This document shows, in pieces, positions 1 to 9,500 of a DNA stretch of 45,879 nucleotides. The stretch is from Desulfonispora thiosulfatigenes DSM 11270 (GTDB lineage Bacteria; Bacillota; Peptococcia; Peptococcales; Desulfonisporaceae): assembly GCF_900176035.1 (NCBI RefSeq), contig NZ_FWWT01000018.1:1-45879 (forward strand). The letters run 5' to 3'. The translations under genes were made by a program, and so were the position numbers. Each line of letters starts with the position of its first letter. Position 1 is the first letter of the stretch. The notes beneath the pieces are model-generated. The model was given only the letters and a program-made list of their open reading frames with translations. It ran no database searches and was not told the DNA's origin.

Positions 1-382
<382 letters not shown>

Positions 383-501
383 AAATAAAGACGAAAATCT
401 TCACTGTGTAGTTTTGAGAGAGCAAAGTATCATTTAAAGTTTAAGTAGGAAAAATACTTAAACAGATAAAGGATATATTTTTTCTCATTAATTACATATT
501 T

Positions 502-619
502 TCTCGGTGATAATAGCGGAGGGGTCACACCCGTTACCATTTCGAACACGGTAGTTAAGTCCTCCAGCGCTGATGGTACTTGGACCAGAGGTCCTGGGAG
601 AGTAGGTCGTCGCCGGGAA
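502..619 (+). rRNA. 5S ribosomal RNA
   Basis: This is a complete 5S rRNA of about 118 nt. The 5' TCTCGGTGA pairs with the 3' TCGCCGGGA to form helix I with two G-U pairs. The conserved CGAACACGG loop lies at 543-551 and the AGTAGGTCG segment at 601-609. It follows the 23S gene by about 120 nt, the normal rRNA operon order. Confidence 0.95.
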
Positions 620-624
620 CACAC

Positions 625-653
625 AAAAAACCACCTGATTAGGTGGTTTTTTT
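625..653 (+). terminator. rRNA operon terminator
   Basis: The hairpin AAACCACCT / AGGTGGTTT has a 4-nt loop and a run of T, immediately 3' of the 5S gene. It is a standard intrinsic terminator for the rRNA operon. Confidence 0.92.
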
Positions 654-690
654 ATTTAGTTGAATTAGTTGAGTAATAGACTAAAACATA

Positions 691-719
691 TTGACAGAAG
701 AAAATATAATTGGTAGTCT
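691..719 (+). promoter_or_regulatory. possible promoter of the riboswitch-sigma factor unit
   Basis: A perfect TTGACA lies at 691-696. At the 17-bp spacing there is only TAGTCT (714-719), a weak -10. A perfect TATAAT at 705-710 is too close to the -35 to pair with it. A promoter must lie between the rRNA terminator and the riboswitch at about 738, but the exact elements are uncertain. Confidence 0.3.
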
Positions 720-737
720 CAAGTAAGAATAGAATAA

Positions 738-820
738 AAGGGCAAAACTAACGAAAGTTAGTGACGCAAAGCTATGGGTCTAAATCTATATTTAAAGATA
801 TGATTGCCAGGTTGCCATGA
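738..820 (+). promoter_or_regulatory. cyclic di-GMP class I (GEMM-I) riboswitch aptamer
   Basis: The aptamer has the class I c-di-GMP landmarks in order: AGGGCAAA (P1 5' side), a P2 stem ACTAA capped by the CGAAAG tetraloop, the conserved GACGCAAAGC core, the GGGTCTAA receptor part of P3, and the closing CCAGGTTGCC. GTTGCC at 811-816 can pair with GGGCAA at 740-745 (P1, ligand-bound) or with GGCAAC at 858-863 (the 5' arm of the downstream terminator). This predicts that ligand frees the terminator arm, so c-di-GMP should turn the sigma factor gene off. Aptamer identity is firm; the direction of control is inferred from this pairing switch. Confidence 0.9.
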
Positions 821-854
821 TAAAGATTATATTTTTATCCTAGTGAAAAATATA

Positions 855-881
855 AAAGGCAACTAAATGTTGCCTTTTTTT
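855..881 (+). terminator. riboswitch-controlled terminator
   Basis: GGCAAC (858-863) and GTTGCC (869-874) form a short hairpin followed by seven T. It lies between the c-di-GMP aptamer and the sigma factor gene, and its 5' arm competes for the aptamer's GTTGCC. It is therefore the likely expression platform. Confidence 0.85.
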
Positions 882-917
882 ATTTTTCACTATCAAAACT
901 TTAAAGGAGTAAATATC

Positions 918-1565
918 ATGAAGTATTCAGAATGTATTAATCTTTCGGAAGAAGAACTCATTTATTTAGCTAAAAGTAATAATAAAAATGCTGAAGAAAT
1001 CTTAATCGAAAAGTATATGAAAATATTATATTGGATAAGTCAGAATTATTATGCTAAAGGAGCCGATAAAGATGACATATTACAAATTGCATTAATCTCC
1101 TTTCATAAGTCTATTTCTTGTTATAAAAATATTGAAAATTCACTATCATTTAAAAACTTTGCAGCTCTATGTGTAAGGAGAGAGTTAATTAGTTTTTTAA
1201 AACACACTAATAGCTTGAAAAATGAGTTTTTAAATAATGCAATACCTGTTTACTCCTCTGCCCCTACTTTTAAGGAAAATGATGAAAATCAATGTTCATC
1301 TTATTTTGTAAATACAATGCTTAAAGATTCATCACCTAACCCTGAAGAGATGCTTATTGATAATGAATTACAAGAATACATAAAAGAAGAAATCGATAAT
1401 AAGCTTTCTGAATTAGAAAAAAAGGTATTAATTTTAAAATTAAAGGGATATTCCTATAAAGAAATATCTATACTAATAGATAGAAATGAAAAGGCAATTG
1501 ATAATAGTATTCAAAGAATTAGGAAAAAATTAAAGAATCTATGGATAGAATTAAAAGTAGGTTAA
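918..1565 (+). CDS. SigH-like RNA polymerase sigma-70 family factor
   Basis: A 215-residue sigma factor. The N-terminal region (about residues 10-75, EELIYLAKSNNKNAEEILIE, then GADKDDILQIALISFHKSI) matches sigma region 2. The C-terminal part (about 160-210, LSELEKKVLILKLKGYSYKEI) is a region 4 helix-turn-helix. Overall arrangement and length are closest to the sporulation factor SigH, which controls stationary-phase and early sporulation genes, but sequence drift suggests a paralogue rather than the main SigH. The start at 918 is chosen because AAAGGAG lies 8-10 nt upstream; an upstream ATG at 867 falls inside the terminator hairpin and has no binding site. The gene is the first after the c-di-GMP riboswitch, so its expression should respond to c-di-GMP. 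The 87-residue gene at 1592 follows. Confidence 0.85.
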   Translation: MKYSECINLSEEELIYLAKSNNKNAEEILIEKYMKILYWISQNYYAKGADKDDILQIALISFHKSISCYKNIENSLSFKNFAALCVRRELISFLKHTNSLKNEFLNNAIPVYSSAPTFKENDENQCSSYFVNTMLKDSSPNPEEMLIDNELQEYIKEEIDNKLSELEKKVLILKLKGYSYKEISILIDRNEKAIDNSIQRIRKKLKNLWIELKVG

Positions 1566-1591
1566 AAAAACAATATAATAGGAGGTTCAAT

Positions 1592-1855
1592 ATGGATAGA
1601 CACCCTACACATACACAAATTATTTATGCAGATAACAAAGAAGAGGCAAAAGAGAAATATACAGCATTAGGTATTAAGCCAGACCATGACCTTAAACCAG
1701 AAATTGAAGTTTTTAAAGTTACTGAGGAAGAAGATTTCGATCCCGAATCACCTTTTAATTTAATTGGTGAAGTCTCACTTAGTCCTGAAATTATGGAAAA
1801 GGTTAACGTAGATTTAGCAAGAGCGTATGTAATTTATTATATGGAAAAGGTGTAA
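1592..1855 (+). CDS. small acidic hypothetical protein
   Basis: An 87-residue soluble protein that I do not recognise. It is acidic, with an EEEDFDPESP stretch in the middle and a helix-prone C-terminal part (LARAYVIYYMEKV). It has no membrane segment, signal peptide or cysteine cluster. The ATG at 1592 follows AGGAGG (1580-1585) at good spacing; an in-frame ATG at 1541 lies inside the sigma gene without a binding site. It begins 26 nt after the sigma factor and shares its terminator, so it is probably co-transcribed under c-di-GMP control. A role as a partner or modulator of that sigma factor is possible, but only position supports it. Confidence 0.75.
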   Translation: MDRHPTHTQIIYADNKEEAKEKYTALGIKPDHDLKPEIEVFKVTEEEDFDPESPFNLIGEVSLSPEIMEKVNVDLARAYVIYYMEKV

Positions 1856-1896
1856 ATAATTAGTACCGCCTATTAAGGTGGTATTAATTATTTTTG
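1856..1896 (+). terminator. terminator after the sigma factor unit
   Basis: ATAATTAGTACCGCC pairs with GGTGGTATTAATTAT around a short loop and is followed by TTTTTG. The long AT-flanked stem sits right after the 87-residue gene. Confidence 0.85.
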
Positions 1897-1897
1897 T

Positions 1898-1926
1898 TTG
1901 AAAGGGTATAAAATAAATGATATACT
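1898..1926 (+). promoter_or_regulatory. promoter of the flavodiiron-rubredoxin operon
   Basis: TTGAAA (1898-1903) and TATACT (1921-1926) are 17 bp apart, each matching five of six sigma-A consensus bases. The start of transcription would be near 1933, giving a leader of about 22 nt before the FprA start codon. Confidence 0.65.
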
Positions 1927-1954
1927 TATAGAAATATAGATATGGAGGTATATT

Positions 1955-3148
1955 ATGGAAAAGTTAAGAGAGAATATCTACCGTGTAGGAACTACAGACT
2001 GGGAGTTAAGACATTTTCATGGATTTGAATTGTCTACTCACCGTGGAAGCACTTATAATTCATATCTAATTAAAGATGAGAAAACAGTTCTTTTAGATAC
2101 AGTTTGGGCACCTTTAACAGAGAGATATATTGAAAACCTACAAAAATTAGTAGATGTTAGTACCATTGATTATTTGATTATTAACCATGCAGAACCTGAT
2201 CATTCAGGTGCTATAGCAAAGGTAATGGAGTTAGCACCTAATGCAACAATCGTAGTATCTCCTAAAGGAGAAGAAAGTGTTAAACGATACTTTCACAATC
2301 ATCAAAACTGGAAATTTCAAGTTGTAAAAACTGGTGATAAAATTAATATTGGTAAAAATGAGTTAATTTTTGTGGAAGCACCTATGTTACATTGGCCAGA
2401 TAGTATGTTTACCTACCTTACAGGTGAAAATATATTGTTTTCTAATGACGCTTTTGGTCAGCATTATGCTACTTCTGAAATATATAATGACCAAGTTGAT
2501 CAAGATGAACTTTACCAAGAAGCCTTAAAGTATTATGCAAATATATTGACTCCTTTTAGCAAATTAGTTACTAAAAAGTTAGATGAAGTAGTAGCTTTAA
2601 ACTTACCACTAGAAATGATTGCCCCTGCTCATGGTGTAATATGGAGAGAAAACCCTGGACAAATTATTGAAAAGTATTATGAGTGGGCAAGTGGGAAAAC
2701 TGAAAAAAGAGTAACAATTATTTATAGCTCAATGTGGCATTCAACACAAAAAATGGCTGTAGCTATTGCTCAAGGTCTAGAGGAAGTTGGAGTCAGCTAT
2801 AAGATGTTTAATATGGGTAACTCAGATACTAATGATGTAATTACAGAAATATTTAAATCTAAAGGATTAATAGCTGGTTGTTCAACTGTTAATAATGGTG
2901 TCTTACCATCTATAATGCCTATAATCGAAGAAATAAAAGGTTTTAAATTCGCCAATAAGATAGCTGCTACTTTTGGTAGTTATGGATGGAGTGGAGAATC
3001 TCCTAAAGTCTTAGCAAAATATTTAGAAGATGCTAAGTTTAAAATAGTCCAAGACTCAATTAAGTATAAATATAAGCCAACAGAAGAAGACTTGAAAGAA
3101 TGTATTGAGTTTGGTAAACAATTTGGAGAGAAAATAAAGGAGGATTAA
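1955..3148 (+). CDS. fprA: flavodiiron protein (FprA), O2/NO reductase
   Basis: A 397-residue cytoplasmic A-type flavodiiron protein that reduces O2 to water and/or NO to N2O with electrons from rubredoxin. The N-terminal metallo-beta-lactamase-like domain (about 1-250) carries the di-iron ligands, including H78-A-E80-P-D82-H83, a later LHWPDS histidine, the aspartate in SNDAFG and the histidine in PAHGVIW. The C-terminal flavodoxin domain (about 253-395) starts with [16 protein letters not shown], an FMN phosphate-binding loop. Length is typical of the family. GGAGG precedes the ATG by 8 nt. The rubredoxin gene follows 2 nt later, so electron donor and enzyme are co-transcribed. Expected role: protecting oxygen-sensitive iron-sulfur enzymes such as those encoded downstream. 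Confidence 0.95.
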   Translation: MEKLRENIYRVGTTDWELRHFHGFELSTHRGSTYNSYLIKDEKTVLLDTVWAPLTERYIENLQKLVDVSTIDYLIINHAEPDHSGAIAKVMELAPNATIVVSPKGEESVKRYFHNHQNWKFQVVKTGDKINIGKNELIFVEAPMLHWPDSMFTYLTGENILFSNDAFGQHYATSEIYNDQVDQDELYQEALKYYANILTPFSKLVTKKLDEVVALNLPLEMIAPAHGVIWRENPGQIIEKYYEWASGKTEKRVTIIYSSMWHSTQKMAVAIAQGLEEVGVSYKMFNMGNSDTNDVITEIFKSKGLIAGCSTVNNGVLPSIMPIIEEIKGFKFANKIAATFGSYGWSGESPKVLAKYLEDAKFKIVQDSIKYKYKPTEEDLKECIEFGKQFGEKIKED

Positions 3149-3150
3149 TT

Positions 3151-3312
3151 ATGAAAAAGTATGTATGTGATGTATGTGGTTATGTCTACAATCCAGCAGT
3201 AGGAGATCCTGATAATGGAGTTGAAGCAAATACTTCATTTGACGATATACCAGAAGATTGGGCTTGTCCAGTTTGTGGTGTAGGTAAAGATCAATTTAGT
3301 CCTGAGGAATAA
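3151..3312 (+). CDS. rubredoxin
   Basis: A 53-residue rubredoxin, a mononuclear Fe(Cys)4 electron carrier. The two ligand pairs are C6-x2-C9 (CDVCG) and C39-x2-C42 (CPVCG), with the usual [10 protein letters not shown] and DIPEDWACP stretches between them. It begins 2 nt after the FprA stop with AAGGAGG as binding site. Co-transcription and known biochemistry make it the immediate electron donor of the flavodiiron protein. Length and motifs are canonical. Confidence 0.96.
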   Translation: MKKYVCDVCGYVYNPAVGDPDNGVEANTSFDDIPEDWACPVCGVGKDQFSPEE

Positions 3313-3316
3313 TCAG

Positions 3317-3345
3317 AGGCGAGCTGAATGCTCGTCTTTTTATTT
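3317..3345 (+). terminator. terminator of fprA-rubredoxin operon
   Basis: AGGCGAGC pairs with GCTCGTCT around TGAAT, followed by a T run. It sits 4 nt after the rubredoxin stop codon. Confidence 0.88.
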
Positions 3346-3410
3346 AGAATTAATAAAGAGATTAAGTATATAATAAAAAAGTAATATTTTAGAATTTAGG
3401 GAGGGATTTT

Positions 3411-3974
3411 ATGAAAAAAAGTTTAATAATTGTTGGAGTTATTGTCTTGATTTTAGTCTTATCTATAGGATCACTTTCAGGAAGATATAACAATATGGTA
3501 ACTACTGAAGAAAACATATCTGGTAAATGGGCGCAAGTAGAAACACAGCTACAAAGGAGAATTGATTTAATCCCAAACTTAGTAAGTACTGTCAAGGGTT
3601 ATGCTGAGCATGAACAAGAAACCTTTACAGCCATAACAGAGGCTAGAAGTAAGGCTGCAGGAGCTCAAAGCGTCTCTGAGAAGGCAGAAGCTAATACTGA
3701 ACTAGCAGGAGCTCTAAGTAAATTAATGGTTGTAGTGGAGAGATATCCAGATTTAAAAGCAAATCAAAATTTTATTAGATTACAAGATGAACTAGCAGGT
3801 ACTGAAAATAGAATAGCTGTAACTAGAAAAGATTATAATGATGCTGTGCAACAATTCAATACTTATATAAAACATTTCCCTAATAATATCATCGCTGGAA
3901 TGTTTAATTTTGAGAAGCATGATTACTTTAAAGCAGATGAAGGTGCTAAAGAAGTTCCTAAAGTCGAATTTTAA
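3411..3974 (+). CDS. LemA family protein
   Basis: A 187-residue LemA-family protein. A single N-terminal membrane segment (about residues 4-24, SLIIVGVIVLILVLSIG) anchors a helical domain. The family signature is clear: YNNMVTTEENISGKWAQVE, then QRRIDLIPNLVSTVKGYA, then FNTYIKHFPNNIIAGMFNF. Most of the protein is probably extracytoplasmic, and its molecular function is not established. It is followed 12 nt later by a TPM-domain protein, a frequent LemA-TPM pairing in bacteria. The ATG at 3411 has AGGGAGGG about 7 nt upstream. Confidence 0.93.
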   Translation: MKKSLIIVGVIVLILVLSIGSLSGRYNNMVTTEENISGKWAQVETQLQRRIDLIPNLVSTVKGYAEHEQETFTAITEARSKAAGAQSVSEKAEANTELAGALSKLMVVVERYPDLKANQNFIRLQDELAGTENRIAVTRKDYNDAVQQFNTYIKHFPNNIIAGMFNFEKHDYFKADEGAKEVPKVEF

Positions 3975-3986
3975 AGTGGTGATTAA

Positions 3987-4739
3987 ATGAATAAAAAAAT
4001 AAAGATATTATTTGTCACCTTTTTAATTTTAACATTTTTTACCAACGTAGCCTATGCTCTTACCTTACCCAATTACACAGGAGATATTTATGTTCAAGAC
4101 TTTGCTGAGATGATTTCTCCAGAGTTAGAAACTGAAATAAATAATATTTCCAGGTCTTTAGAAGATCAAACCACAGCCCAAATTGCTGTAGTAACCATTC
4201 CTTCCCTTGAAGGAAATGATATCGAACTATATGCAAATGAATTATTAAGAAAATGGGCTATAGGTAGTAAAGAAAAGGATAATGGAGTGCTTGTATTAAT
4301 TGCTAAGGAAGAAAAAGATTTTAGAATTGAAGTTGGCTATGGACTAGAAGGTAGAATTAATGATGCTAAGGCAGGAGATATTTTAAGAGCAGCTACGCCT
4401 TCCTTTAAAGCAGGTAATAATGATGAAGGTGTAAGTGTTATATATAGTTCTTTAATACAAGAAATAAGTGCAGAGTATGAAATAGATATAAACAATTTAT
4501 ATCCAGGGACAGCACCAGAAACTGGATTAGGAACAGAAAAAGAAGCTAAGCTACCTTTTTGGGCAAAAGCATTATTTGTAATAGTTTTAATTTATTTAGC
4601 TATATTTCACCCCGATGTACTTATGATGTTAATTTATATGTTCTCGCGTGGTGGAGGTGGTTCAGGTGGAAATTCTGGAGGCTCACGCAGAGGTGGAGGT
4701 GGATCATCTGGAGGTGGAGGAGCTTCTGGTGGTTGGTAA
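3987..4739 (+). CDS. TPM domain membrane protein (YgcG-like)
   Basis: A 250-residue protein. A Sec signal (about 1-25) is followed by an extracytoplasmic TPM domain (about 28-165; VQDFAEMISPELETEINNIS, AQIAVVTIPSLEG, RIEVGYGLEGRI). A transmembrane helix lies near residues 193-215, and the tail is rich in glycine and serine (GGGGSGG-type repeats) and ends in GGW. This order (signal, TPM, membrane helix, Gly-rich tail) is the YgcG-type layout; function is poorly known, with links to photosystem repair in plants and cell-envelope upkeep in bacteria. It shares an operon with lemA. Other reading frames through the Gly-rich codons are open but are shadows. Confidence 0.9.
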   Translation: MNKKIKILFVTFLILTFFTNVAYALTLPNYTGDIYVQDFAEMISPELETEINNISRSLEDQTTAQIAVVTIPSLEGNDIELYANELLRKWAIGSKEKDNGVLVLIAKEEKDFRIEVGYGLEGRINDAKAGDILRAATPSFKAGNNDEGVSVIYSSLIQEISAEYEIDINNLYPGTAPETGLGTEKEAKLPFWAKALFVIVLIYLAIFHPDVLMMLIYMFSRGGGGSGGNSGGSRRGGGGSSGGGGASGGW

Positions 4740-4745
4740 GATAAA

Positions 4746-4790
4746 GGGTAGGATTTGTAATATTAATTATAGATCCTATTCTTTTTTATT
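4746..4790 (+). terminator. weak terminator after lemA-TPM operon
   Basis: TAGGAT (4749-4754) can pair with ATCCTA (4773-4778), followed by TTCTTTTTT. The loop is large and the stem short, so this is only a likely terminator. Confidence 0.4.
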
Positions 4791-5264
4791 ATTCGAGAAG
4801 TATAGATTTTCTTGTCTCTATTATTATCATTTTATAGAGATGCGGTAATTGTTTGTCTTTAATAATTATTTTAATAATGAAATATTTAAGCCTTTAATTA
4901 TAGAATCTTGCAAATAAGGATTTAATACTGTTTTTAAATTTATAAAATTATGGAAGGACTACATACTAAGAATAAAATTTAAATATAGAAGAATTAAAAT
5001 AAATAGAGGTAAAAAAATAAAATTTGTAATATAATTAAAAAAACAATTATCAGAATATTGAAAACATTGCGAACATATGACCATAACAAATTAAATATAC
5101 TAGTTAATAACAAATGAACTGGTATAAAAAATAATTATTATTTAAATGTTTTGCTTTTTCCACTATTAAAAGAAATCTTATTGAGAATATTGCTAATAAT
5201 TTTTAAATTGCAAATTTTCAAACCCTTACTACAAAACTATCTATTTATTTTTATATACAAATAT
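4791..5264. other. long AT-rich intergenic region before the hdr-flx operon
   Basis: About 500 bp without a convincing gene on either strand. It is very AT-rich with frequent stops. A possible promoter for the downstream operon is TTGAGA (5181-5186) with TAAATT (5204-5209) at 17-bp spacing, a moderate match only. I see no known riboswitch. The length suggests an unrecognised regulatory region for the operon at 5280. Confidence 0.5.
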
Positions 5265-5279
5265 AAGGAGGTATGAAGT

Positions 5280-6509
5280 GTGAGTGCTATTTTGGTAGAT
5301 ACACTAGAACCTAAGTTTAGAGAGGAAATATGCAAAAAATTCACCACCTTAAATGATAAACTTGATTTTACTAACTGCTTAACTTGCGGAATGTGCACTG
5401 CTGGGTGTCCATATAGTGATATCCACGAAAACATGGATCCACGCAAATTTATACGTAAAGTTCTTGTTGGGATGAAAGAAGATGTACTTACTAATGAATT
5501 TATTTGGAATTGTACTATGTGCGGTAGATGCACTATGGAGTGTCCAATGAAAGTAGATATAGGTGGGATTGTAAGAACAGTTAGAGGAAACTTTGGCTTA
5601 AGAGCCCCTGGCTTTTTACAAGATATTGTTGAAGCACAATTACATTCAGGGAATCAAATGGAAATAACTGAAGAAGATTATTTAGATACCCTAGAATGGA
5701 TGGAAGAAGAATTACAAGAAGAAGTAGACGATGAAAATGCAAAAATTCCAGTAGACAAAGAGGGTGCTGACTTTTTATTCCTTTGGGATCCTAGGGAAAT
5801 CAAGTATTACCCAAGTGATGTGCAAAGTATAGGAAAAATCATGTATGCAGCTGGTGCAAATTGGACTTGTAGTAGTAAAGTTTGGGATGCTACTCATTAT
5901 GGTTTATTTACAGGTGATGATGAGGCTTCAAAAATTTTAATGCAAAGAGTTGCTGATGAAGTTAAAAGATTAAAAGTTAAATATCTGGTAGTAACAGAAT
6001 GTGGTCATGCTTTTAGAGCTCAAAAGTGGGGTCCAAAAGTTTGGTTAAATAAAGAAGATGCAAGTTATCCGGTTTACAGCATTTTAGAATTAATGGCAAG
6101 GTGGATTAAAGAAGGAAGAATAAAATTAGATAAATCTAAAAATACAGAAGAAATTACTTATCATGATCCATGTAATGCTTCTCGTAAAGAAGGTTTAATA
6201 GAACTTCCACGTTATATTTTAAGTCAAGCAGTAGAGCCAAAATTAAAAGAAATGTGGCCTACCAAACAGTATAACTATTGCTGTGGTGGCGGTGGAGGAT
6301 CACTTGGTTTAGGATCAGATTATAAAGATAATCGTTTGAAAAAAGGTAAAGTAAAAGCAGATCAAATAGAAAATACAGGATGTAAGGTTTGCGTAACTCC
6401 TTGTCATAACTGTTATGACCAACTTAATGAAATTATTAGACACTACAAGTTAGATGTAAAGCTTAAGCATATTCATCATTTAGTAAGTAATGCTCTGGTT
6501 TTAGATTAA
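5280..6509 (+). CDS. HdrC-HdrB-like fused iron-sulfur protein
   Basis: A 409-residue fusion of an HdrC-like and an HdrB/HdrD/DsrK-like part. Residues 30-90 carry two [4Fe-4S] motifs, C33-x2-C36-x2-C39-x3-C43 and C78-x2-C81-x2-C84-x3-C88. The C-terminal half has one full CCG motif (C298, C334-C335 within YNYCCGGGGG, then C368, C371, C375 and C378), which in this family holds a noncubane [4Fe-4S] cluster acting on disulfides or thiols. The first CCG repeat is degenerate (only C197 and C241). This is the terminal reductase-like subunit of the complex encoded by the operon. GTG at 5280 is the start, with AAGGAGG 8 nt upstream. The true substrate is unknown; a soluble disulfide/thiol protein or small thiol is the obvious guess. 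Confidence 0.87.
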   Translation: MSAILVDTLEPKFREEICKKFTTLNDKLDFTNCLTCGMCTAGCPYSDIHENMDPRKFIRKVLVGMKEDVLTNEFIWNCTMCGRCTMECPMKVDIGGIVRTVRGNFGLRAPGFLQDIVEAQLHSGNQMEITEEDYLDTLEWMEEELQEEVDDENAKIPVDKEGADFLFLWDPREIKYYPSDVQSIGKIMYAAGANWTCSSKVWDATHYGLFTGDDEASKILMQRVADEVKRLKVKYLVVTECGHAFRAQKWGPKVWLNKEDASYPVYSILELMARWIKEGRIKLDKSKNTEEITYHDPCNASRKEGLIELPRYILSQAVEPKLKEMWPTKQYNYCCGGGGGSLGLGSDYKDNRLKKGKVKADQIENTGCKVCVTPCHNCYDQLNEIIRHYKLDVKLKHIHHLVSNALVLD

Positions 6510-6532
6510 TTAAAAGGATGTGAGTTAAGGTA

Positions 6533-9500
6533 ATGGCTGAGGTAATTAAAATGAAAAATAATAAACAGGGTTCTGTTATGGTTGTAGGTGCAGGTATTGC
6601 TGGAATTCAATCATCGCTAGATCTAGCAGAAATGGGTTATAAGGTTTATTTAGTGGAAAAAAGTCCAGCTATTGGTGGAACAATGCCTGCCTTAGATAAA
6701 ACTTTTCCAACTAATGACTGTTCTATGTGTATTCTTTCGCCAAAACTAGTGGAGTGCGGTCGTCATCTTAATATTGAAATATTAACTAATAGTGAGGTAG
6801 AAGAGGTCTCTGGAGAAGTAGGAAACTTTAAAGTAAAAGTAAAAAAAGAACCTCGTTTTATAGATACAGATAAATGTACTGGTTGCGGAGATTGTGCAAC
6901 GGCATGTCCAGTTGAAATTAATAATGAATTTGAGAAAAACTTAAGTAAATCAAAAGCTACTTATAAAAAATACGCACAAGCATTTCCTAATGCATTTGCA
7001 ATTATGAAAGATGGAACAGCTCCATGTAAGGGTACTTGTCCAGCGAATGTAAATGCTCAAGGCTATATTGCCTTAACTAAAGCAGGTAAACTAAAAGAAG
7101 CAGCATCAATTGTTTACGATGATTTATTAATGCCTGGTGCTTTAGGGAGAATTTGTCCTCATCCTTGTGAAAATGAGTGCAGTAGAGCACAAGCTGAAAG
7201 TGCATTATCTATTGCAGGAATTAAAAGATTTTTAGCTGATAATCACAAGCGTCCGGCTCTAAATATATCAGAATTTAAAGATGAAAAGATTGCCATTATT
7301 GGTGCAGGTCCAGCAGGTCTTACCTGTGCATTTGAATTATTAAAGAAGGGCTATAAAAGTACAGTTTTTGAAGCCTTACCAGTTGCAGGTGGAATGTTAG
7401 CAGTAGGAATACCTGATTATCGCTTACCGCGAGAAACCTTAGATAAGGAAATTAGTTTCTTAACTGAAAATGGGGTAGAAATTAAATATAATACTAAATT
7501 AGGCCAAGACATTACTGTAGAAGGACTAAAAGCAGAAGGATATAAGGCAGTATTTATTGCAACAGGTGCTCATAAAAATAGACCTTTAGATATTGCTGGA
7601 GAAGAATTTGTTTTATCAGGAGTAGATTTTTTAAGAAAAGTTAACCTAGGTGAAAAGGTAGGATTAGGTAAAAAGGTTGGTATCGTAGGTGGTGGAGACG
7701 TTGCGATGGACGCAGCAAGAAGTGCTCTACGCTTAGGTGCGCAGGAAGTTACTATTTATTATCGCCGTTCAAGAGCGGAATTACCAGCAAGATTAGAAGA
7801 AATAGAAGGCGCGGAAGATGAAGGAATTAAGTTTAAATATTTAGCAGCGCCAATAATAGCGGTCGAAGAACAAGGTAAACTTCAAGGAGCAGTATTTGTT
7901 GAAATGGAGTTAGGACAGCCAGATGAATCTGGAAGAAGAAGACCAGTGATGAAACCAGATTCAGAGTATTATGAAAAGCTGGATACAATTATTGCTGCTG
8001 TTGGTCAAAAGGCAAGTATAGATGGTTTACCAGAAGAATTAGAATTAACTAGTTGGAAAACAGTAATCGGTGATGAAATAACTCTTGCCACTTCTTTAGA
8101 TGGTGTATTTGTGGGTGGTGAAGTAAGAACGGGTTCTGGTATTGCCATTGAAGCAATTAACGAGGGTAAAAAGGCATCTGAATCTATCATCCGTTATATA
8201 AAAGAAAAAGATTTAGCAGAGGGTAGAGATGAAAAACCAAAAGTAGCGGCTAAACCACCTGTAGATAAAGATTTAGTAAGGCTAGAAAGAGTAAACCATA
8301 ATGAATTACCAGTTGATGAGAGAATTACAAACTTTGAAGAGGTAGCCCTACCTTTTAGTGAAGAAGATATTTTAAGAGAATCGAATCGCTGTATGGATTG
8401 TGGACCTTGTTCAGAATGTATGGAATGTGTGAAAGTTTGTAAAGCAGAATGTATAGATCATACTCAAAAAAGAGAATATATAGATCTTAACGTAGGTGCA
8501 GTTCTATTAGAACCAGGATTTACAGAATTCCCAGCTGAAGATATTAGTAGTTATGGCTTTGGAAGATATAAAAATGTAGTAACAAGTGCTCAGTTTGAGC
8601 GTATCCTTAGTGCTTCAGGTCCTTTTGGTGGACATTTAATCAGACCATCTGATCATAAGGAACCAAAACGTATTGCTTGGATTCAATGTGTAGGATCAAG
8701 AAATGAAAGAGAAAATAAAAGTTATTGTTCAGGCGTATGTTGCATGTATGCAATCAAAGAAGCAGTTATTGCAAAAGAGCATAGTGAAGATCCACTAGAT
8801 ACAAGTATTTTCTATATGGATATGCGTACCCATGGTAAAGATTTTGAAAAATATTATGAAAGAGCAAAAAAACAAGGTGTTAACTTTATTCGTTCAAGAA
8901 TTTATGAAGTTGATGAAAAAGAAGACGGAAGTATGGTAATCCGTTATGCTACTGATGATGGTAGATTAATGGTAGAAGAATATGATTTAGTTGTTTTATC
9001 AGTTGGTTTATGTGCACCAACGGGTTCAGAACAAATTATGAATGTTATGCAAATAGAAAATAACAAATATGGTTTTGCTAATACCCCAGTATTAGAGCCA
9101 ATTAAAACTTCTAGAGATGGAATATTCGTTGCAGGGGCATTTAGTGGTCCTAAAGATATTCCAGAAACAGTAACACAAGCCAGTGCAGCAGCTATTGAAG
9201 CCGCTAAGTCATTAATGGAAGTTAAAAATACTTTAGTTAAAGAAAAGGTTTATCCAGAAGAAATAGATGTAATAGGTCAAAAAGCACGTATAGGTGTATT
9301 TATTTGTCATTGTGGAATCAATATATCTAGCGTTGTTAATATTAAAGAAGTTGTTGAATATGTAAAAGATTTAGAAAATGTAGTTTTCATAACTGATAAC
9401 ATGTATACCTGCTCTCAAGATAGTCAGTTAAAAATGAAAGAAATTATTGAAGAGCATAATTTAAATAGAGTAGTAGTTGCTTCTTGTAGTCCAAGAACTC

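Noticed and set aside
430-624. 64-codon open frame on the minus strand across the 5S rRNA
   Set aside because: It lies on the opposite strand of a clear 5S rRNA gene and has no ribosome site; a chance frame.
4559-4848. Two extra plus-strand frames across the end of the TPM gene
   Set aside because: They arise from the repetitive GGT/GGA codons of the Gly-rich tail and lack ribosome sites.
6900-8460. HdrA-GltD fusion as an assembly or cloning artefact
   Set aside because: The frame is open through both junctions, linkers and Cys clusters are natural in style and codon use is uniform; an artefact is unlikely though not excluded.
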